Source: Candolleomyces eurysporus (lineage: Eukaryota; Basidiomycota; Agaricomycetes; Agaricales; Psathyrellaceae). Taken from it: a stretch of 64,000 bases of DNA. Where the stretch lies: NCBI GenBank assembly GCA_027579435.1, contig JANBPK010000919.1, positions 558,001-622,000 on the forward strand, given 5' to 3'. The position numbers were made by a program, and so were the translations under genes. The notes under the pieces are model-generated. The model searched no databases. It worked only from the letters and a program-made list of their open reading frames with translations, and was not told where the DNA came from. Shown in pieces: positions 47,426 through 60,741 of this stretch. Position 1 is the stretch's first letter; each line of letters starts with the position of its first letter.

Positions 47426-50400
47426 CTATTGAATAGATCGAATGAAGTTAAGAGCAGAACCAGCCCGCAGCCAGTTCAGTTGGTCAGCAGACATGGTATG
47501 TTGCGTTAGAATCTGGAAAGTCTCCCCGCTGGGCTTGGTAACATTGATCCTGACCTCAGCGTTAGGTTTACCCTCGAGTAGATCAGCCAAACCAACGGTC
47601 TCTACAACATCCCCAGAGCCTATGCGCCCGTAATCCGACTTGTCTGCAAACCATAGAGGAAGGACACCTTGTTTCTGAAAATGGAAGATGTTCATCAATC
47701 AGCTACGGGCATAAAAAAACTCATATCAAGGGGGCGGACCTTGAGATTGGTTTCGTGGATCCTAGCGAATGATCTGGCGATAATGAGCGCACAACCTAAA
47801 ATTTGTTAGGCCAATGTCATCACAAGATCAAACAAAAAAGAATGTAGTTCATACCATAGAAACGCGGTTGAAGAGCAGCGTGTTCACGAGCACTTCCTTC
47901 GCCGTAATTATCGTCGACAATCAGAGCCCAAGGTTGGTTGCGTGCCTTGAAGCGCTTGGCGACCTCTGGGATAGTTCCGGCTGAATCTGTGTCCTTGTCG
48001 AAAGCGACATTCATCTCTCCTCCTTCATCGTTGATAGCCTATATAGATGCAGTGAGCAGCGGCGAAAACTGCACTTCAATAAATGACGTACTGTAATCAC
48101 TGAAAGTCACCATGTCAGTCGGTACCGATAAAGATAAAAACACCAGAAGTTAAACGTACGGAGGTTTTCAGAGATGTTCGTGAGGTGACCCTTGTACTTC
48201 AGCCATGGACCCTAAAGGTGTGGTTTAATTTGAGAGTTGAAGGAATAAGAACCCCACATACCGCTGCAGAAATGTGATCTGTAGTGCATTTCCCTCTAAC
48301 CCGAAGCAAAACCTTCAAAGAAGGCAATTCCAGGCCACGAGGATTCCCTGACTCTGGGCCGAAAGGACTCTGGAAGGGTTCCAGGAGTTCCAATCGCTGT
48401 GAGTCGGGTTTAATCACGATGGGTACCTCTGGTTGCGGTTCGGGATTGCGAATAGGGTAGAACTCCGAACGACCTGGCGTGAAGCCTGACGTGGGAAGGT
48501 CCTGGCCAGCGGGAGGTTCAAACTTAAATGAGCCGCCTGAAGGGAGAGGGATGGAATCCGTCATTGGGTTGAACGATAGTTGACCAGAAAATGCCATGGC
48601 AGTAACGATCGTCGGAGATGCAAGGAAGTTCATGGTGAGTTTATTGCCGTCGTTGCGCGACTTGAAATTTCGATTGAAACTGGTAAGAATGGCTGGAGGA
48701 AGATAAGAAACTTTTAACCGCATAGAGAAGATGATTAAATGTCACCATTTTCCTCTCCTTGTTTGTCTTCCCGTTTCCACTGCAAAAATGGGTCGTTGAG
48801 ATTCGCCCGCGGGTATGACATGGAAGATACGTACTTGACCGATGCAAGGACCACACGCATTTGCGAGTACAGTCGCTCCGACGTCCTGCAGGGCTGATGT
48901 TACATTGTCCCTCTCAATCGTCGCTCGAATTTGCTCAGACCCAGGTGTACAGAGGAAAGGCACCTTCGTCTGCAAACCTGCAGCTTTTGCTTGCTCGGCC
49001 AGATTGGCTACTGCAGTCTGCAGTTCGATCAGTTTAACTGATCAATTCTCGCGTAGAACCATCTTACCATGTCTTCATAGGAGCTATTAGTGCACGAGCC
49101 GATGAGTCCAGCCGAAAACTCGTCCTTCCAACCTTGAGACTTGACGAACTCGCCAAACTTTGAGATGGGTGTGGCGAGATCCGGAGTGAAAGGGCCGTTT
49201 ATAGTGGGTTCCAGTCGCGAAAGATCCTTCAAGTCAATGTTAGACATGAAGGAGGCTCGCTAGAGTATCTGATACTCACGACCTCGATAACTTGGTCATA
49301 CTCGGTTCCTTCATCAGCACGCAAGAACCCTTGTGCCAAGGCCTTGTCCGCGGCATGAGCCACAGGAGCACGGCCAGTGGCAATAAGATAATCTCGCATG
49401 CGAGAACTGTACGGGAAGGTAGATGTAGTAGCTCCAACTTCCGCACCCATGTTCGCAATTGTAGCAAGACCTGGAGAAACACCCAGATTAGTGAACGACC
49501 ATTTCCTTATGTGAAGAGTGATACTGCACCTGTGCATGATTGGGTCGCAACACCTGGGCCAAAGTACTCCAGGATGCTTCCTGTTCCACCCTTTCAACCA
49601 CATGAGGAAAAAAGAAGGTATTACAGGGACAGTAGACCTACCCTGACGGTAAGCTTTCCTGCCAGATGCAGAATCAAATCTTTAGGCGTGGCCCAGCCAT
49701 TCATTTTCCCTGTCAGATGGATACCTGTGTCGAGATTTTAGCGAGAAACTCATTGCAGGTATTTGAGGAAGATTGACCAATGACATTGGGAGCTTTAAGC
49801 TCCCATGGTGTTCCAGTCATCGCGTCAACAGCGTCAGCACCACCAACGCCGATGGCCAGCCCACCCAATCCTCCTGCATTGGGGGTATGAGAGTCTAAAC
49901 AGGGACTGGTTAAATTACGGCGGGGGAGAATTGGCCAAGATGTATTCACCCGTTCCTAGCCTAAGCTTCGTTAAGCATATGTGATAGAACATCGGATTCC
50001 AAGACTCACATGAGCATTCCAGGTGCAGCATAATTCTCAAGGACAATTTGGTGAATGATACCAGACCCTGGCCTCCAGAACTCGAGTCCATACTTGGTCG
50101 CAGCACTCTGGAGGAACTCGAAGACTTCTTGATTCGTTACAAGGGAACGCTGGCAATATCAGTGTTAGAGGGTGGCTTGCTCGTAACAAGGAGCGTCTCT
50201 TACCTTCAAGTCGGACTCTGCTCCCTCGATCGCTTGAATTAAATGGTCGCAGTGAATGCTTGCTGGGACGGCAGATTGAGAGAGACCGGCGCTCATAAAC
50301 TGGAGACTTTCATTGGGCTAAGCTTTTGTGAGAAATGGTCTACACGTGGAACACATACAGAGCCATCCTAGACGATAGGTTAGCAATACGAAAGACGCAA

Positions 50401-50716
50401 CCCGAGCAAAGACTTACTGTGCAGAAGCGTCCTGCATGGCAACCCGTTCCGGACGAAGTTGGAGGTAACTCTCTCCTCTAATCTTTCCACCCGACCCGAA
50501 AGCCTGCTCAGGCTCGATGACATGACTGTAGAGAATCTTCTCCGCAAGAGACAAGGGCCTGTTGAGGTACTTCCGAATACGCCCCAGCTTTTCGATGAGC
50601 GAGTCATATGGCGGGGTGATTGTGCTGCAGTCCTTCTCAATGGAGACCTGGGCATGGGTGGCGAGCCCTCGCCTGAGGGCCGCTCCTGTTCTGTGGATTC
50701 CAGCCCGACAGAGCAT
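47426..50716 (-). CDS. Mitochondrial aconitate hydratase (aconitase)
   Basis: Fe-S enzyme of the TCA cycle converting citrate to isocitrate. The start [18 protein letters not shown] (50716) looks like a mitochondrial presequence; a longer start at 50755 is also open. Conserved blocks in order: [26 protein letters not shown] (substrate region), [39 protein letters not shown], the cluster cysteines [11 protein letters not shown] and [66 protein letters not shown]. More than ten introns. Sequence blocks match the ACO1/ACO2 group rather than homoaconitase (LYS4) or IRP1-type proteins. I cannot decide between ACO1 and ACO2 orthology. Confidence 0.93.
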
Positions 50717-50900
50717 CCTCGAGGTAGTGGTGTGTATGGAAAGCACAAATTTCATTTGAGTCTCTCGACGTTCACGATTTCGGGAGTACGTGATCGCATC
50801 ATACTAACGGGGAATTACTTTCATTCTGAACACCGGACCTTTCGGCCGTTCGGACATACATGCATAACTTAACGACAACCAATCATTGCCTGTCGATTTC

Positions 50901-53900
50901 CTAGTTGTCGACAGAGCCTCGTAGACGAATATCTCTGCTGCTAGCGCCAATCAGGATTCCAGTGGTACCAGTGGGTACTGACCACCGCTGGGCACCGGTA
51001 TCCCAAATTGCCAAGTCGAATCTTGTGAGCTGCATGGTGACCGTCTTCGTTTGGCCTGGGGTGAGGTACACGGAGTCAAATCCTTTCAACGCCTTGGGAG
51101 GTGCCCTCGCAGAGGTGGGCAAGGCGATGTAGAGCTGTGGAATCTATAGCAGATATTGAGTTTGAGTTGCGGTGCAACACTCGAAATGCGAGTTACATAC
51201 CTCATGCCCGGCAACTGTGCCATTGTTGGTCAATTGGAAGGTCACAGTGACTGTCTTCTCGTGAAGTCTATTCCAACATGAGCACATTAAAGTTCGGAAA
51301 AGCCGTGGCACCATGGCTCACCTGGGATCGAGCGAAGTCCCCGGGCCACTCGCGAATGTGATGCCGCCTGCAGTTCCGGACACCTGAAGATTCGCATACG
51401 TGAAAGTGGTATAGGACAGCCCAAAGCCGAACTCGAATCTCGGCTCGATATTATCCCGGTCGAAGGCTCGGTAGTCGATGAATAGACCCTCAGAGTAGGT
51501 GATAGTGGGGATTTGAGCATTTGAGTTATACAGCACTTTGACGGAATAATCGTTTACGCTCTTGCCGATGGTATATGGAAGGCGACCGCTGTTGAAAGAG
51601 AAGTGGATTCAGATAGTGCTTTCTGACAAAAATGTGGTGAACGTACCTAGGGTTGTAATCGCCAAAGAGGACGTCGGCGAGACTGTTTCCGGCCTCCTGT
51701 CCTGGAAGACCGCTCCATACCTGCAGGCCGACTCAGCACTCGTCGCGATAGTCAACAGAATAGCTCTACTCACCACTGCCACGACTGAGAAAGGAGTTTA
51801 AGCGATGAGCAACCGTAGACTTTTGGTCGATAATAATATGCTGACCATTAGGGTTATTAATCCAGGGCTCCATTTCGATGGGGCCGACAGAATTGACGAC
51901 GACAATGGTTTTCGTGTTCGCTTGTGCGACCCGTTGGACAAGCGCATCCTACGCAGAAAAACATGAGAAAGACACTGGGTTGAGACAAACATCGGGAGGC
52001 TTACACCATTGTGCCAGGCTTTGAGGTCGTTACGGTCACCTGCATGACCTTCTACGGTAATGTAGCCTTCTCCCGAGTCGGCTGGATGGAAGTCAGCGAA
52101 AAAAATCCTTTGAGTGCGGTTCAACAACTTGCCAGTGATGAAGACAAGTGCGTAATCCTTGCCAGTGGCGGTGGAGGTAGCAGCGTTCATATCGGTATCA
52201 CTCAAAGAGGATGATACTGTNCCCCCCACTTGCCCGTACACGCGCTGTGATTGCCTCGAGAGGCTGAGTAGAACGAGAGGCACATCAGATTACTGGCGCA
52301 CCACACATAATTTCTTGTCACGAACCGTAGTAAGATATGGGAACTCGCATGTTCCACTACCCCAGCCTGAAGCAGTTCGCTCAGATATAATCGAGGAGAG
52401 AGCTCAAAGAATTCATACCCATTGCCAGGACACCATCATTGCCTCCTCGATCCTCGTACCCATTAGGACCTCGAGAGCCGGGGCCAGCACCATTACCGAT
52501 GATACCGAGCGTTCGAGGGTTTTTCAGAGGGAGAGCATTATTCACGTTCTTCAGCAAGACTGTGGATGCAGCACCGACGATGCGAACCGTCCTGTTACAC
52601 GGTCAACAAAAGATACAGTGGAAGAGGCCTTGTTCGGCTTACTCCTTGTGGTTTGCTTGCACGTCGATATGCTGATTTGGGGAATTGTTTTGATTCCACG
52701 AATTGAAATTGACGGCGGGGAAGCCGGAGTCTTGCTTCATGAGATACCTGGACGTAGGTTCAGTTTGGTTGCAGTATGCCTCCGAACGGATGACACCCAC
52801 CATGCAGCCAAAATTCGCAGAGCCATATCCTGCCATTCCAGTTTAGTGAGGCATTGCGCCAGTCTTATAAACAGAGGACTTACATCGATTCGGGACTGTT
52901 GCACTCGCCCACCTTGCACGGCTTGAACGAGATTGTTTCCAAAGTAGGTTGTTCCTGACATGTACGTCTGGTCGCCTGGACTCGGGAATTAGATTCGAAA
53001 ATCAACGAAATCGCCTCAAGCAATCTCAACGACCCACCAGGCATTGTCATCTGCAACCCTCTTTAGTTATCAAACTTGGACATACTAGTAGACATTTTGG
53101 TGACTTACATCAAGGCCATAATTAACAGCCGTGGTCGAGTGCTGCACATCCCGCGTCAACGACAGATCGACTCTGACAATAGATATATGAAATACATACT
53201 GTTGCCCACCAATCTTGAATCATTCAAACCGCGAGTCAGAAGCTGTTTAGTATCCTTTCATCGGTAAGGAGCCTCACCAGACATGACGTCTAGACCCACC
53301 GGTTAGATTCGCGGGAAACAGAGGAGTAGTTGTGACAAAGACTTACAACCAGGGAAGCCAAATTCGCCCTTGAGAACGCCGTTCAACACCTTGTCGTTTT
53401 CGCATGCGTACGTGCCATTGACTGAACACTATGAGGTTTTGAGAGGAAGCATCCAAGCGAAAGTACGTACGCTGGTCTAGCCGCTCATCAGAAACAGGCG
53501 GTAAACCAGTGGTCCGGCACTACTCACTATAGCTGCACATAACAGATGCGACGTTTGCTTGGACACTACGAAGGAACTGCGAACTGTGAGTACAGACACC
53601 AGACCAGTAGATAAAGCCACGTACAGGTAGGAGGTAGATTTCGTGCGACTGAGAGACGTATCAGCGAGTAATCAGTGGAAATAGCGTTTCATGTGCAGAC
53701 CGTGCTTTGCGTGGTGTTAGTGGGCTTTGGAAAATCGCAGAGATAAGACTCACCGATCATCAACGTTTGACGAACTGGTTTCTCTGAAATGCTCCTGCTC
53801 GTTATTGATGTAGTGCTTTGCGGCGGCTGGATACGAATACATATTTAGCTCGATGTGCTCAGTAGACTGAGATATAAAACACCGACCTTGGACACCTTGC

Positions 53901-55196
53901 GATTGGAGACCCATGACAGTCTCATAGGAAGCTTCTCCGTTGAGGTAAGGATCTGCTCCAAAGCTGAAACGGTACGACCAGTATGAATAGAAAGTTCTAG
54001 GGTTACAAACAAAGGAGTACCACTGACCTCTCCCAGTTTCTACCTGCAGCAGGCGCTCGTTGAACATTCCTGCTTTGTAGTGAGTGCCTATCCTACTGTG
54101 TGCATGTAAGCATCAACGACATACATTGCGGGTGCCAACGCGACATTAATTCCTTTTCCGCGGAATTCAGCTCCCATCTCAGTGGCTCGTCGGCGCATCA
54201 ACGTGCGGTTGAAAGTGGCGGCAGCATTAATTGCACTAGGAGTTCCATCTGACATGAACATAGAATGGCGCACATCCTCGGAGAACTACGCACGCTGGGA
54301 ACGCTGTAACCTTGTCCGCAAATCGAATACCCAAGGGTCCGTCTAGTGCACTCATTCAGTCTCGTGCATTGTAACAGCCACAATTGAGACAAACCTTGGA
54401 GACACAATCCCGGGAATTGAATGGAGGAGATTGCTGGGATGTTTCCAACGCAGTTTCCTACATAAACGGATAAACCTTTAGTGAGAGGCACCAACATCTA
54501 AACGGTCTGGCAATCACCTTTTTGCCATTGTACACCTGCGTCGACGGCAGCTAAGCAAGATACGTTCTGCTATCGAAGAAAGGTCAAAGCGTACCTGTGG
54601 CCAAATTGACCTTGTCTTGCAACGAGAGCCTGGATACTGCGGTCCTAGCCTATTCAAAGTTTATCATGGTCATATTCAGTCGAGGCATCAAAACACACCT
54701 TTTCGTAGGCCGCCCTCCATTCCGGGGACATATGCGCTAAGCCGAAGTCAGAGCCACATCCACCCACTTCACTCAAGAATTCTTACCGAAGACGCCAGTT
54801 GCCGTCGGCGTAGAAGGGGTGGTGGAAGTGGGAGTGGTCGACGTCGGCGTCGTAACCGTAGTGGTAGGAGCAGTCGACGTAGAAGGGGCACTCGAAGTGG
54901 CTGAACCAGGAAGGCATTGCGAATAGTCTGGAAGGCGTAGTCTCAGGGTGTGTATTTTGGCAAAAACCATCGAACAACTCACAATCGTTGAGTTTAGTGC
55001 AAACACCCCCGCTAACACAGGTGGTGCTCCCGGACCTTTTAACGGCCGAGGTCAAAAAGGCTAATCAAAAATAAGGTCAAAGAGCGGCGTACCATCCTAC
55101 TCCACCGCACTGGCCGTACAATGGCTGAGGCTGTTGGGCTTGGACGAAACTAGCGCAGAAGAGTACAACTCCCAATAGTTTTCCCCGGAGTGTCAT
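50901..55196 (-). CDS. Secreted GH3 beta-glucosidase with N-terminal CBM1
   Basis: Extracellular enzyme that cleaves cellobiose and short beta-glucans. The start MTLRGKLLGVVLFCASFVQA is a signal peptide, followed by a cellulose-binding CBM1 split by introns (PLYGQCGGVGW, GSTTCVSGGVCTKLND, YSQCLPG), a Thr/Ser/Pro linker (about 54780-54900), then the GH3 catalytic barrel: LAPAMNVGRTPAAGRNWESFG, KHYINNEQEHFRE and VMSDWWATVDTTTAVNYGLD with the nucleophilic Asp. Then KNVNNALPLKNPRTL-type residues open the second domain, and a fibronectin-III-like C-terminus follows (SLDPRLHEKTVTVTFQLTN, VPTGTTGILIGASSRD). More than twenty short introns cut the gene. The N at 52221 breaks the frame; removal gives ASGGTVSSSLSD. 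CBM1-GH3 fusion is known in white-rot fungi. Confidence 0.93.
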
Positions 55197-55653
55197 GTTG
55201 ACGACTTCGAGCTAGGTTACCAGCTCTTCTACCGAGCTCTCAATTTCATGTCGATCTTTAAGTACCCCCCTCGGTTGCTCATGATAAATCTTCGGAGTCC
55301 AAGGTCTTGTGCGCGAGCGGGAAATAGTGCGGAGAAATAAGAAGGATGTGCAACAATTCCCAAGTTCGCTCAGCGGAGGAAAGGACTGGCGCCGCCCTGT
55401 ATCACCTCGCACGGACGAAGCGCTTGGCGGGGTGTCGATTTCAAAAGATCCGCGTTGTGGAGACCTTTGCCTCCTTCTGTTATTGTCACGAGACGAGCAT
55501 TGTGCTTCCGGTAGTGAAAGTTGTACAAGAGAAACTCCGGTGCCATGTTGATATTCTAAAGGTTAATAAACAAATTCCTATACAATAGTCCGATGCGAAA
55601 CTTAGCTGGTATACAAAACGTCACTATATTGTGTCCAAAAGCGACTTTGTTCG
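55197..55653. other. Promoter of the GH3 gene and 3' region of the ORP gene
   Basis: About 460 bases between two minus-strand genes. A TTTAAG-type TATA-like element lies about 60 bases upstream of the GH3 start codon. Small plus-strand frames have no recognisable content. Confidence 0.4.
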
Positions 55654-58283
55654 TCACCACAACGGCTGAACAGGATCCGCCTTCCATCCCTGAGAGCGAG
55701 ATTCCCAGTACCCTCCTGCGTACTCCCATTCGTCCTCGACCTTCTTGAACCATCTTGGCGGTCGCTCCTGTCCATTACGTCTCCGGTCCCTCTGCATTTC
55801 CTCGATTCGGGCCTTTTCCGCCTCTGCGGTGTCAAGATCGCCATTTTCCAACGCTCGAACGTCCGAACGGAGTCGGGAATCAGTGGGAGGCAGCCTTTGT
55901 GCGATATCGTCTGTAATCTCGTTGAGAGTAATGCCAAACGATGTGAAGCCATAATAATCATGGGTATTCTTCGGAAAAGGTGAGCATCTCCAAAGCACAT
56001 GAAGATGGTCCCCGTCAAGGGTTTGCGCCATTGCATCGTCCCATTTGCCTTCGAGTTTGGTGAGCGTTTCACCGTCAGTTCCATGTACGATTCCGGAAAC
56101 GACATTGGTCGGTCCCCAATAGCCGTTTTGCTTGAAGTCCATTGTGCATCGTAGGCCTGTGGCTACGTTCTCGATAGTCATTTTCCCACAATGCTCGAAG
56201 TATTTAGTTCCGACCATGAGGTTTCTCATGAAAGAGGAAGGCTTCGTCCTGATGGCATTGTTAGAGCCAGCCGCTGGATGCAGTTGTCAACAAACTTACC
56301 AAACATAGAGATCGTTCCCTATTCGCAGACGGGAGGTTCCAAGGGGTATGATTTCCAAGCTTTTGCCTAGGAAAAATGAGGATGGTGGAAGGAAAGGATT
56401 GCCATTCACAGCAGCTTACCCCAGAACTTCGTCCGTCCAGCAGACAGACCCGTCAATTCCCAGTTATTTCCTTCAGCGTGATAGGCAATTTCAACCGGGT
56501 TATGTAGAACTTTCTCTGCGATGAATTTCATTCGCACGTCTTCAAATGTTTCTGCAAGCATTGGATTGCTAAAATATCTTGGTGAGGCTGTCTCAACCTA
56601 GTGTATACGGCAGACTTACAATCCTTTTCTACCACTCCGGTGCCTGGTATGTGCGTAGCCTGAGACAGCGAAAGCAGCCACGTAGCAAATACGAGTTACG
56701 GGGTCATTGGTATCAGCTGCCTGGTTTAATAGTTCCCAGTATTCCACTTCTTCGGCCGCACGCTGCAGCAGACTCAAGGGTTCGTTGAATGTAACAGGAA
56801 AAGTTATGGTGGATAGGTCCTAGGAGGTGTTCAGCCATTTACCGAAGTGTTTTCAACCAATTGGGTAATACCTTTCCGACGTTCTTCTTGAGAATAGCAA
56901 ACAAACTACCCTCATCTTCTGTGCAAGGAACTGGAAGCTGAGTTCGGTAAACTCTTTGTCCGTGGTCAACGGGGGGCACTTCCGCGACTTGGTTTTCCCC
57001 GAAGTCTGTATCAATGCTGCTGCTATCGTCCGCGCTTCCAAGTGTGCTGCTGGCGTCCAAGGTTGTAGCTTGACTTGGTTGGCGGTCCAGGATACCGCTA
57101 GCCGTAGGGTGATCGTTGATCTCAACGAAGAATTCTTCTGGTCCGTCCTCGGCGTCAAACCATTCATGGGTGCTGTCGCTCACGGAGGTGGCATAAGAAG
57201 CTCGATGAGCGTGCTTATAAGGTGAGTAGGCCATACGCGGGCTCGCCGACTTGAGAGGGGGTAGTTCTCCCTCTTCAACGACCGTGTTCGGCATGGAAAC
57301 GCGGGATACTGCGGAATTTGGCTCGGATAGAGGGGACGCTTGTAGCACCTTTGACAAGTTAGCGTGCTGAGACTTGAGTAGATTAATCGAGTTCTCGATA
57401 CTCTGGCAAAGAGCGCCATTTGGAGAAGGGTCGGAGGGAGCGTCCTCGTCTCGGGGTTCTGATGAAAGTTTGAGAAACGCGGTATTCTACCTGAACAGCA
57501 AACTCACGCTTTTTGAACAGATGGAACATCTCTCTGTGCCGGTCCTTCTCGGATTTTCGACTGCTTACGCTTGAATCCCTCAGAGAAGGAGGCGCTCGTA
57601 GCGTCTGAGCCAGTTCTGCAAATGATGCATCCAGGGAAGCAATAGTCTATACACAGTCAATCATAGGGAGTGCAAGAGCGAAGGCAACATACCGTGGCCA
57701 TCTCGTCAACGATATCATTAGTCCGGTTGAGGGGTACACTCCCCTGGCGCGCAGCAATGCGTATGCTTGCGGATCGCTTGGCTTCAATGCCGCTCGAGAT
57801 GAATTTCCTAACGACGCAGAGTCGTATCAGACGGCGAGTCCAGCATTCAGCATGAGAGGGTTGACCTGAACGCAGCCATCCACATATCAAAGTCCTGGAC
57901 GCTCAAGCACTTGATGTGGAAGGTTGCAGTATTGGAATCGACATGAATGTCCTTTCTGCCTGGAGAGGTCGATACGGCGGCATGGTACAGCGAGACGTGG
58001 TCTCTGACGGGCTGTCCTGGCTCGAAGGCGTACTCGAGAATGCCTGTGTGGTGGAGAACGAAGTAGCGCCTGGCGAAGCCTGCGGACGGCGCGTTGAGGT
58101 GATCTGGACAGACCAACGCGACGGGTTTGGCTCACCCTGCATCTTCTTCCTGCGCTTCTTCAGCAGCCATCCCTCGCAGACTGGCTGTGGCCGATTATCG
58201 GGGAGGATTGGGGTGATCGCAGAGGAGAAGGAGGCGGTGAGGGCCGAGGTTGTGGAGAAGGGGGCAGGCTTTGCGGCCTTCAT
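55654..58283 (-). CDS. Oxysterol-binding-protein-related protein (ORP, Osh3-like) with PH domain
   Basis: Lipid-transfer protein at membrane contact sites. The start [15 protein letters not shown] (58283) leads to a PH domain ([42 protein letters not shown]), a coiled linker, an acidic region with [17 protein letters not shown] that resembles an FFAT motif for VAP binding, then the [44 protein letters not shown] (phosphoinositide-contact Lys), the signature position reading [17 protein letters not shown] where EQVSHHPP is usual, [19 protein letters not shown] and the [20 protein letters not shown] tail. The change of HH to HN in the signature is unusual. No GOLD domain precedes the PH domain, unlike yeast Osh3. 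About eight introns. Confidence 0.88.
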
Positions 58284-58577
58284 TGTCGTCACGATTGGCA
58301 GGCTGCACTGAGGGGTTAACGAGGTTATGTTGGAAGGAAAAATAATAGATAAATAAAGAGTTAGCAGATAAGAGGCGGCGGGAGGACGACAAACTTCGGA
58401 GGATGCTGACAACCACCGTCACGGTACGTATCGATTAGCTGATTGGAGTCCTGATTGCTTAGTCCGCCACCACAAATACGCCGTGACCCCGAGTCCAATC
58501 GTTCCGCCACCCAGCACCCCTCTTGTTTTTCTTCCACCATCTCGACCCCCACACCACCCACACCCCAATTTGCAGCA
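58284..58577. promoter_or_regulatory. Divergent promoter of ORP and GND1 genes
   Basis: 294 bases between the two start codons. It contains ATTGG (58442-58446) and CCAAT (58495-58499), both CCAAT-box forms bound by the HAP complex in fungi. It also has a pyrimidine-rich block next to the GND1 start. Confidence 0.4.
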
Positions 58578-60532
58578 ATGGCGACGTAAGTTTCATCCCG
58601 CGAAGTTGTGAACCGTCATTGCCTAACACGAGCTGTCAGTGGAGATATCGGCCTCATTGGCCTCGCCGTCATGGTATGAACGCTCGTCATCGCCCAGCGA
58701 TGTTGCAGTCCTAACCCCGTTCATCAGGGTCAAAATTTGATCCTTAATATGAACGATAAAGGCTTCACCGTCGTTGCCTACAATCGCACAACCAGCAAGG
58801 TCGACCACTTCCTTGCCAACGAGGCCAAAGGTATGTGTCTGGCCGATATGTCACGACCTCCGCACACCTTATCTGCACGATAGGGACCAAAATTCAGGGT
58901 GCTCATAGCATCGAGGAGCTTGTCTCCAAGTTGAAGCGCCCCCGCAAAATCATTCTTCTCGTCAAGGCTGGTCAAGCTGTTGATGACTTCATCAAGCAGC
59001 TTGAACCCCACCTCGACGCTGGTGACATTATTATCGATGGTGGAAACTCGCACTATCCCGATTCCATCCGCCGAACCAAGGAGCTCGAGGCCAAGGGCCT
59101 GCTCTTCGTTGGCTCTGGTGTTTCTGGAGGGGAGGAAGGTGCCAGACACGGACCTTCTCTCATGCCCGGTGGTTCGCCCGCCGCTTGGCCCGCAATCAAG
59201 CAAATTTTCCAAAAGACAGCCGCCCAAGTCGACGGAGAGCCGTGCTGTGATTGGGTCGGCGAAACTGGTTCGGGTCACTACGTGAAGATGGTCCACAACG
59301 GTCAGTAATTCACCGCTTGAGATTTTCTGTTTCTGATTGATTTGGGGTTAGGAATTGAATACGGTGACATGCAACTGATCGCTGAGGCCTACGATATCCT
59401 CAAGCGAGGTCTCGGTCTCCCCGATGAAGAAATTGGCGATATCTTCCTTACCTGGAACAAGGGCGTCCTCGACTCGTTCTTGATTGACATCACTGCGAAT
59501 ATCTTGAAATTCAAGGACGAAGACGGTGAAGCGGTTGTCAACAAGATTTTGGACCAGGCCGGACAGAAGGGCACCGGAAAGTGGACCGCAATTGCCGCTC
59601 TGGACGCTGGAACTCCGGGTAGAGTTGTTGTCATATCCATTATGCCACTCTTGTCTAACCAAGGTCCCCAGTCACTCTCATTGGTGAAGCTGTATTCGCT
59701 CGTTGCTTGTCCGCTATCAAGGAAGAACGTGTTCGCGCGAGCCAAGCCATCGCAGGCCCTCAAAAGGAGCCCTTCCGCGGCGATAAGCAACTGTTCATTG
59801 ATGATTTGGAACAGGCTTTGTATGCTTCCAAAATTATCTCGTACACCCAGGGCTTCATGCTTATGCGTGAAACCGCCAAAGAGGTATGCTCTTAGAGTCC
59901 TACTCGGGGTCGTGACATGCTGATGATGGATGACATATACCAGGTCGGATGGAACTTGAATTACGCTGGAATTGCTAGCATGTGGCGAGGTGGTTGCATC
60001 ATCAAGGTCGGTTTTCAAATTATGTTTTCATTCTTTTCGACTAAGCTGACTTATGAGTAGAGCGTCTTCCTTGGCGACATTACCAAAGCGTATAGGAAGA
60101 ACCCTCAACTTGAATCTCTCCTCTTCGATGACTTCTTCAACAAGGCTGTCCACAAAGCACAACCCGGATGGAGGCGTATCGTTGCTCAGGCTGTCCTATG
60201 GGGTATTCCCACTCCTGCCTTCAGCACTGCTCTCGCCTTCTTCGATGGATACCGCAGTGCTATTGTTCCCGCCAACTTGCTCCAGGCACAGGTGCGATAG
60301 AATGACTTGGAGTTGTCGATAAAGCTTGTGCTGATTGTTTACAAGCGTGACTACTTCGGTGCCCACACATTCCGTGTATTGCCTGGCAAGGAAAACGAAC
60401 GATTCAAGTCTGGCGAAGACATTCGTATGTATTTGATCTCTGCCTTCCCCCTGCCTTCTAATCAAAACTGCTGTAGACGTCAACTGGACCGGTCGCGGTG
60501 GAAACGTATCTGCCACCACCTACAACACGTAA
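58578..60532 (+). CDS. GND1: 6-phosphogluconate dehydrogenase (decarboxylating)
   Basis: Third enzyme of the pentose phosphate pathway, making ribulose-5-phosphate and NADPH in the cytosol. The start codon ATG GCG AC (58578) is cut after two codons by an intron; the next exons give the NADP site [18 protein letters not shown], then [33 protein letters not shown], the catalytic stretch [19 protein letters not shown] (Lys and Asn), [13 protein letters not shown] and, late, [12 protein letters not shown]. The protein ends SATTYNT, close to the usual C-terminus. About nine introns. Length of about 490 residues fits the family. Confidence 0.97.
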
Positions 60533-60741
60533 GGTATTGCCTGTGGCTGGAGATGCAATACCTAGGAAATTTTCGAGCAGAGATATAAAGTGGAATCCAA
60601 CTTCTTGTACATTGTATTACCCATCTCAATTAGACATTTACTGTGAGCGCCTAAATTTGGCCAGAATGAAAAAAGGTCCGTTGCATTTTGCCGGTGATCG
60701 TGCTTCAACGGTGTGGTGTCTCTTAGACTCGACCTGCAACC

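Noticed and set aside
47426..50716. Homoaconitase (LYS4) as identity for the aconitase gene, linking it with LYS1
   Set aside because: Blocks such as the [10 protein letters not shown] and [11 protein letters not shown] cysteines and the long C-terminus match mitochondrial ACO1/ACO2; no LYS4-specific features seen.
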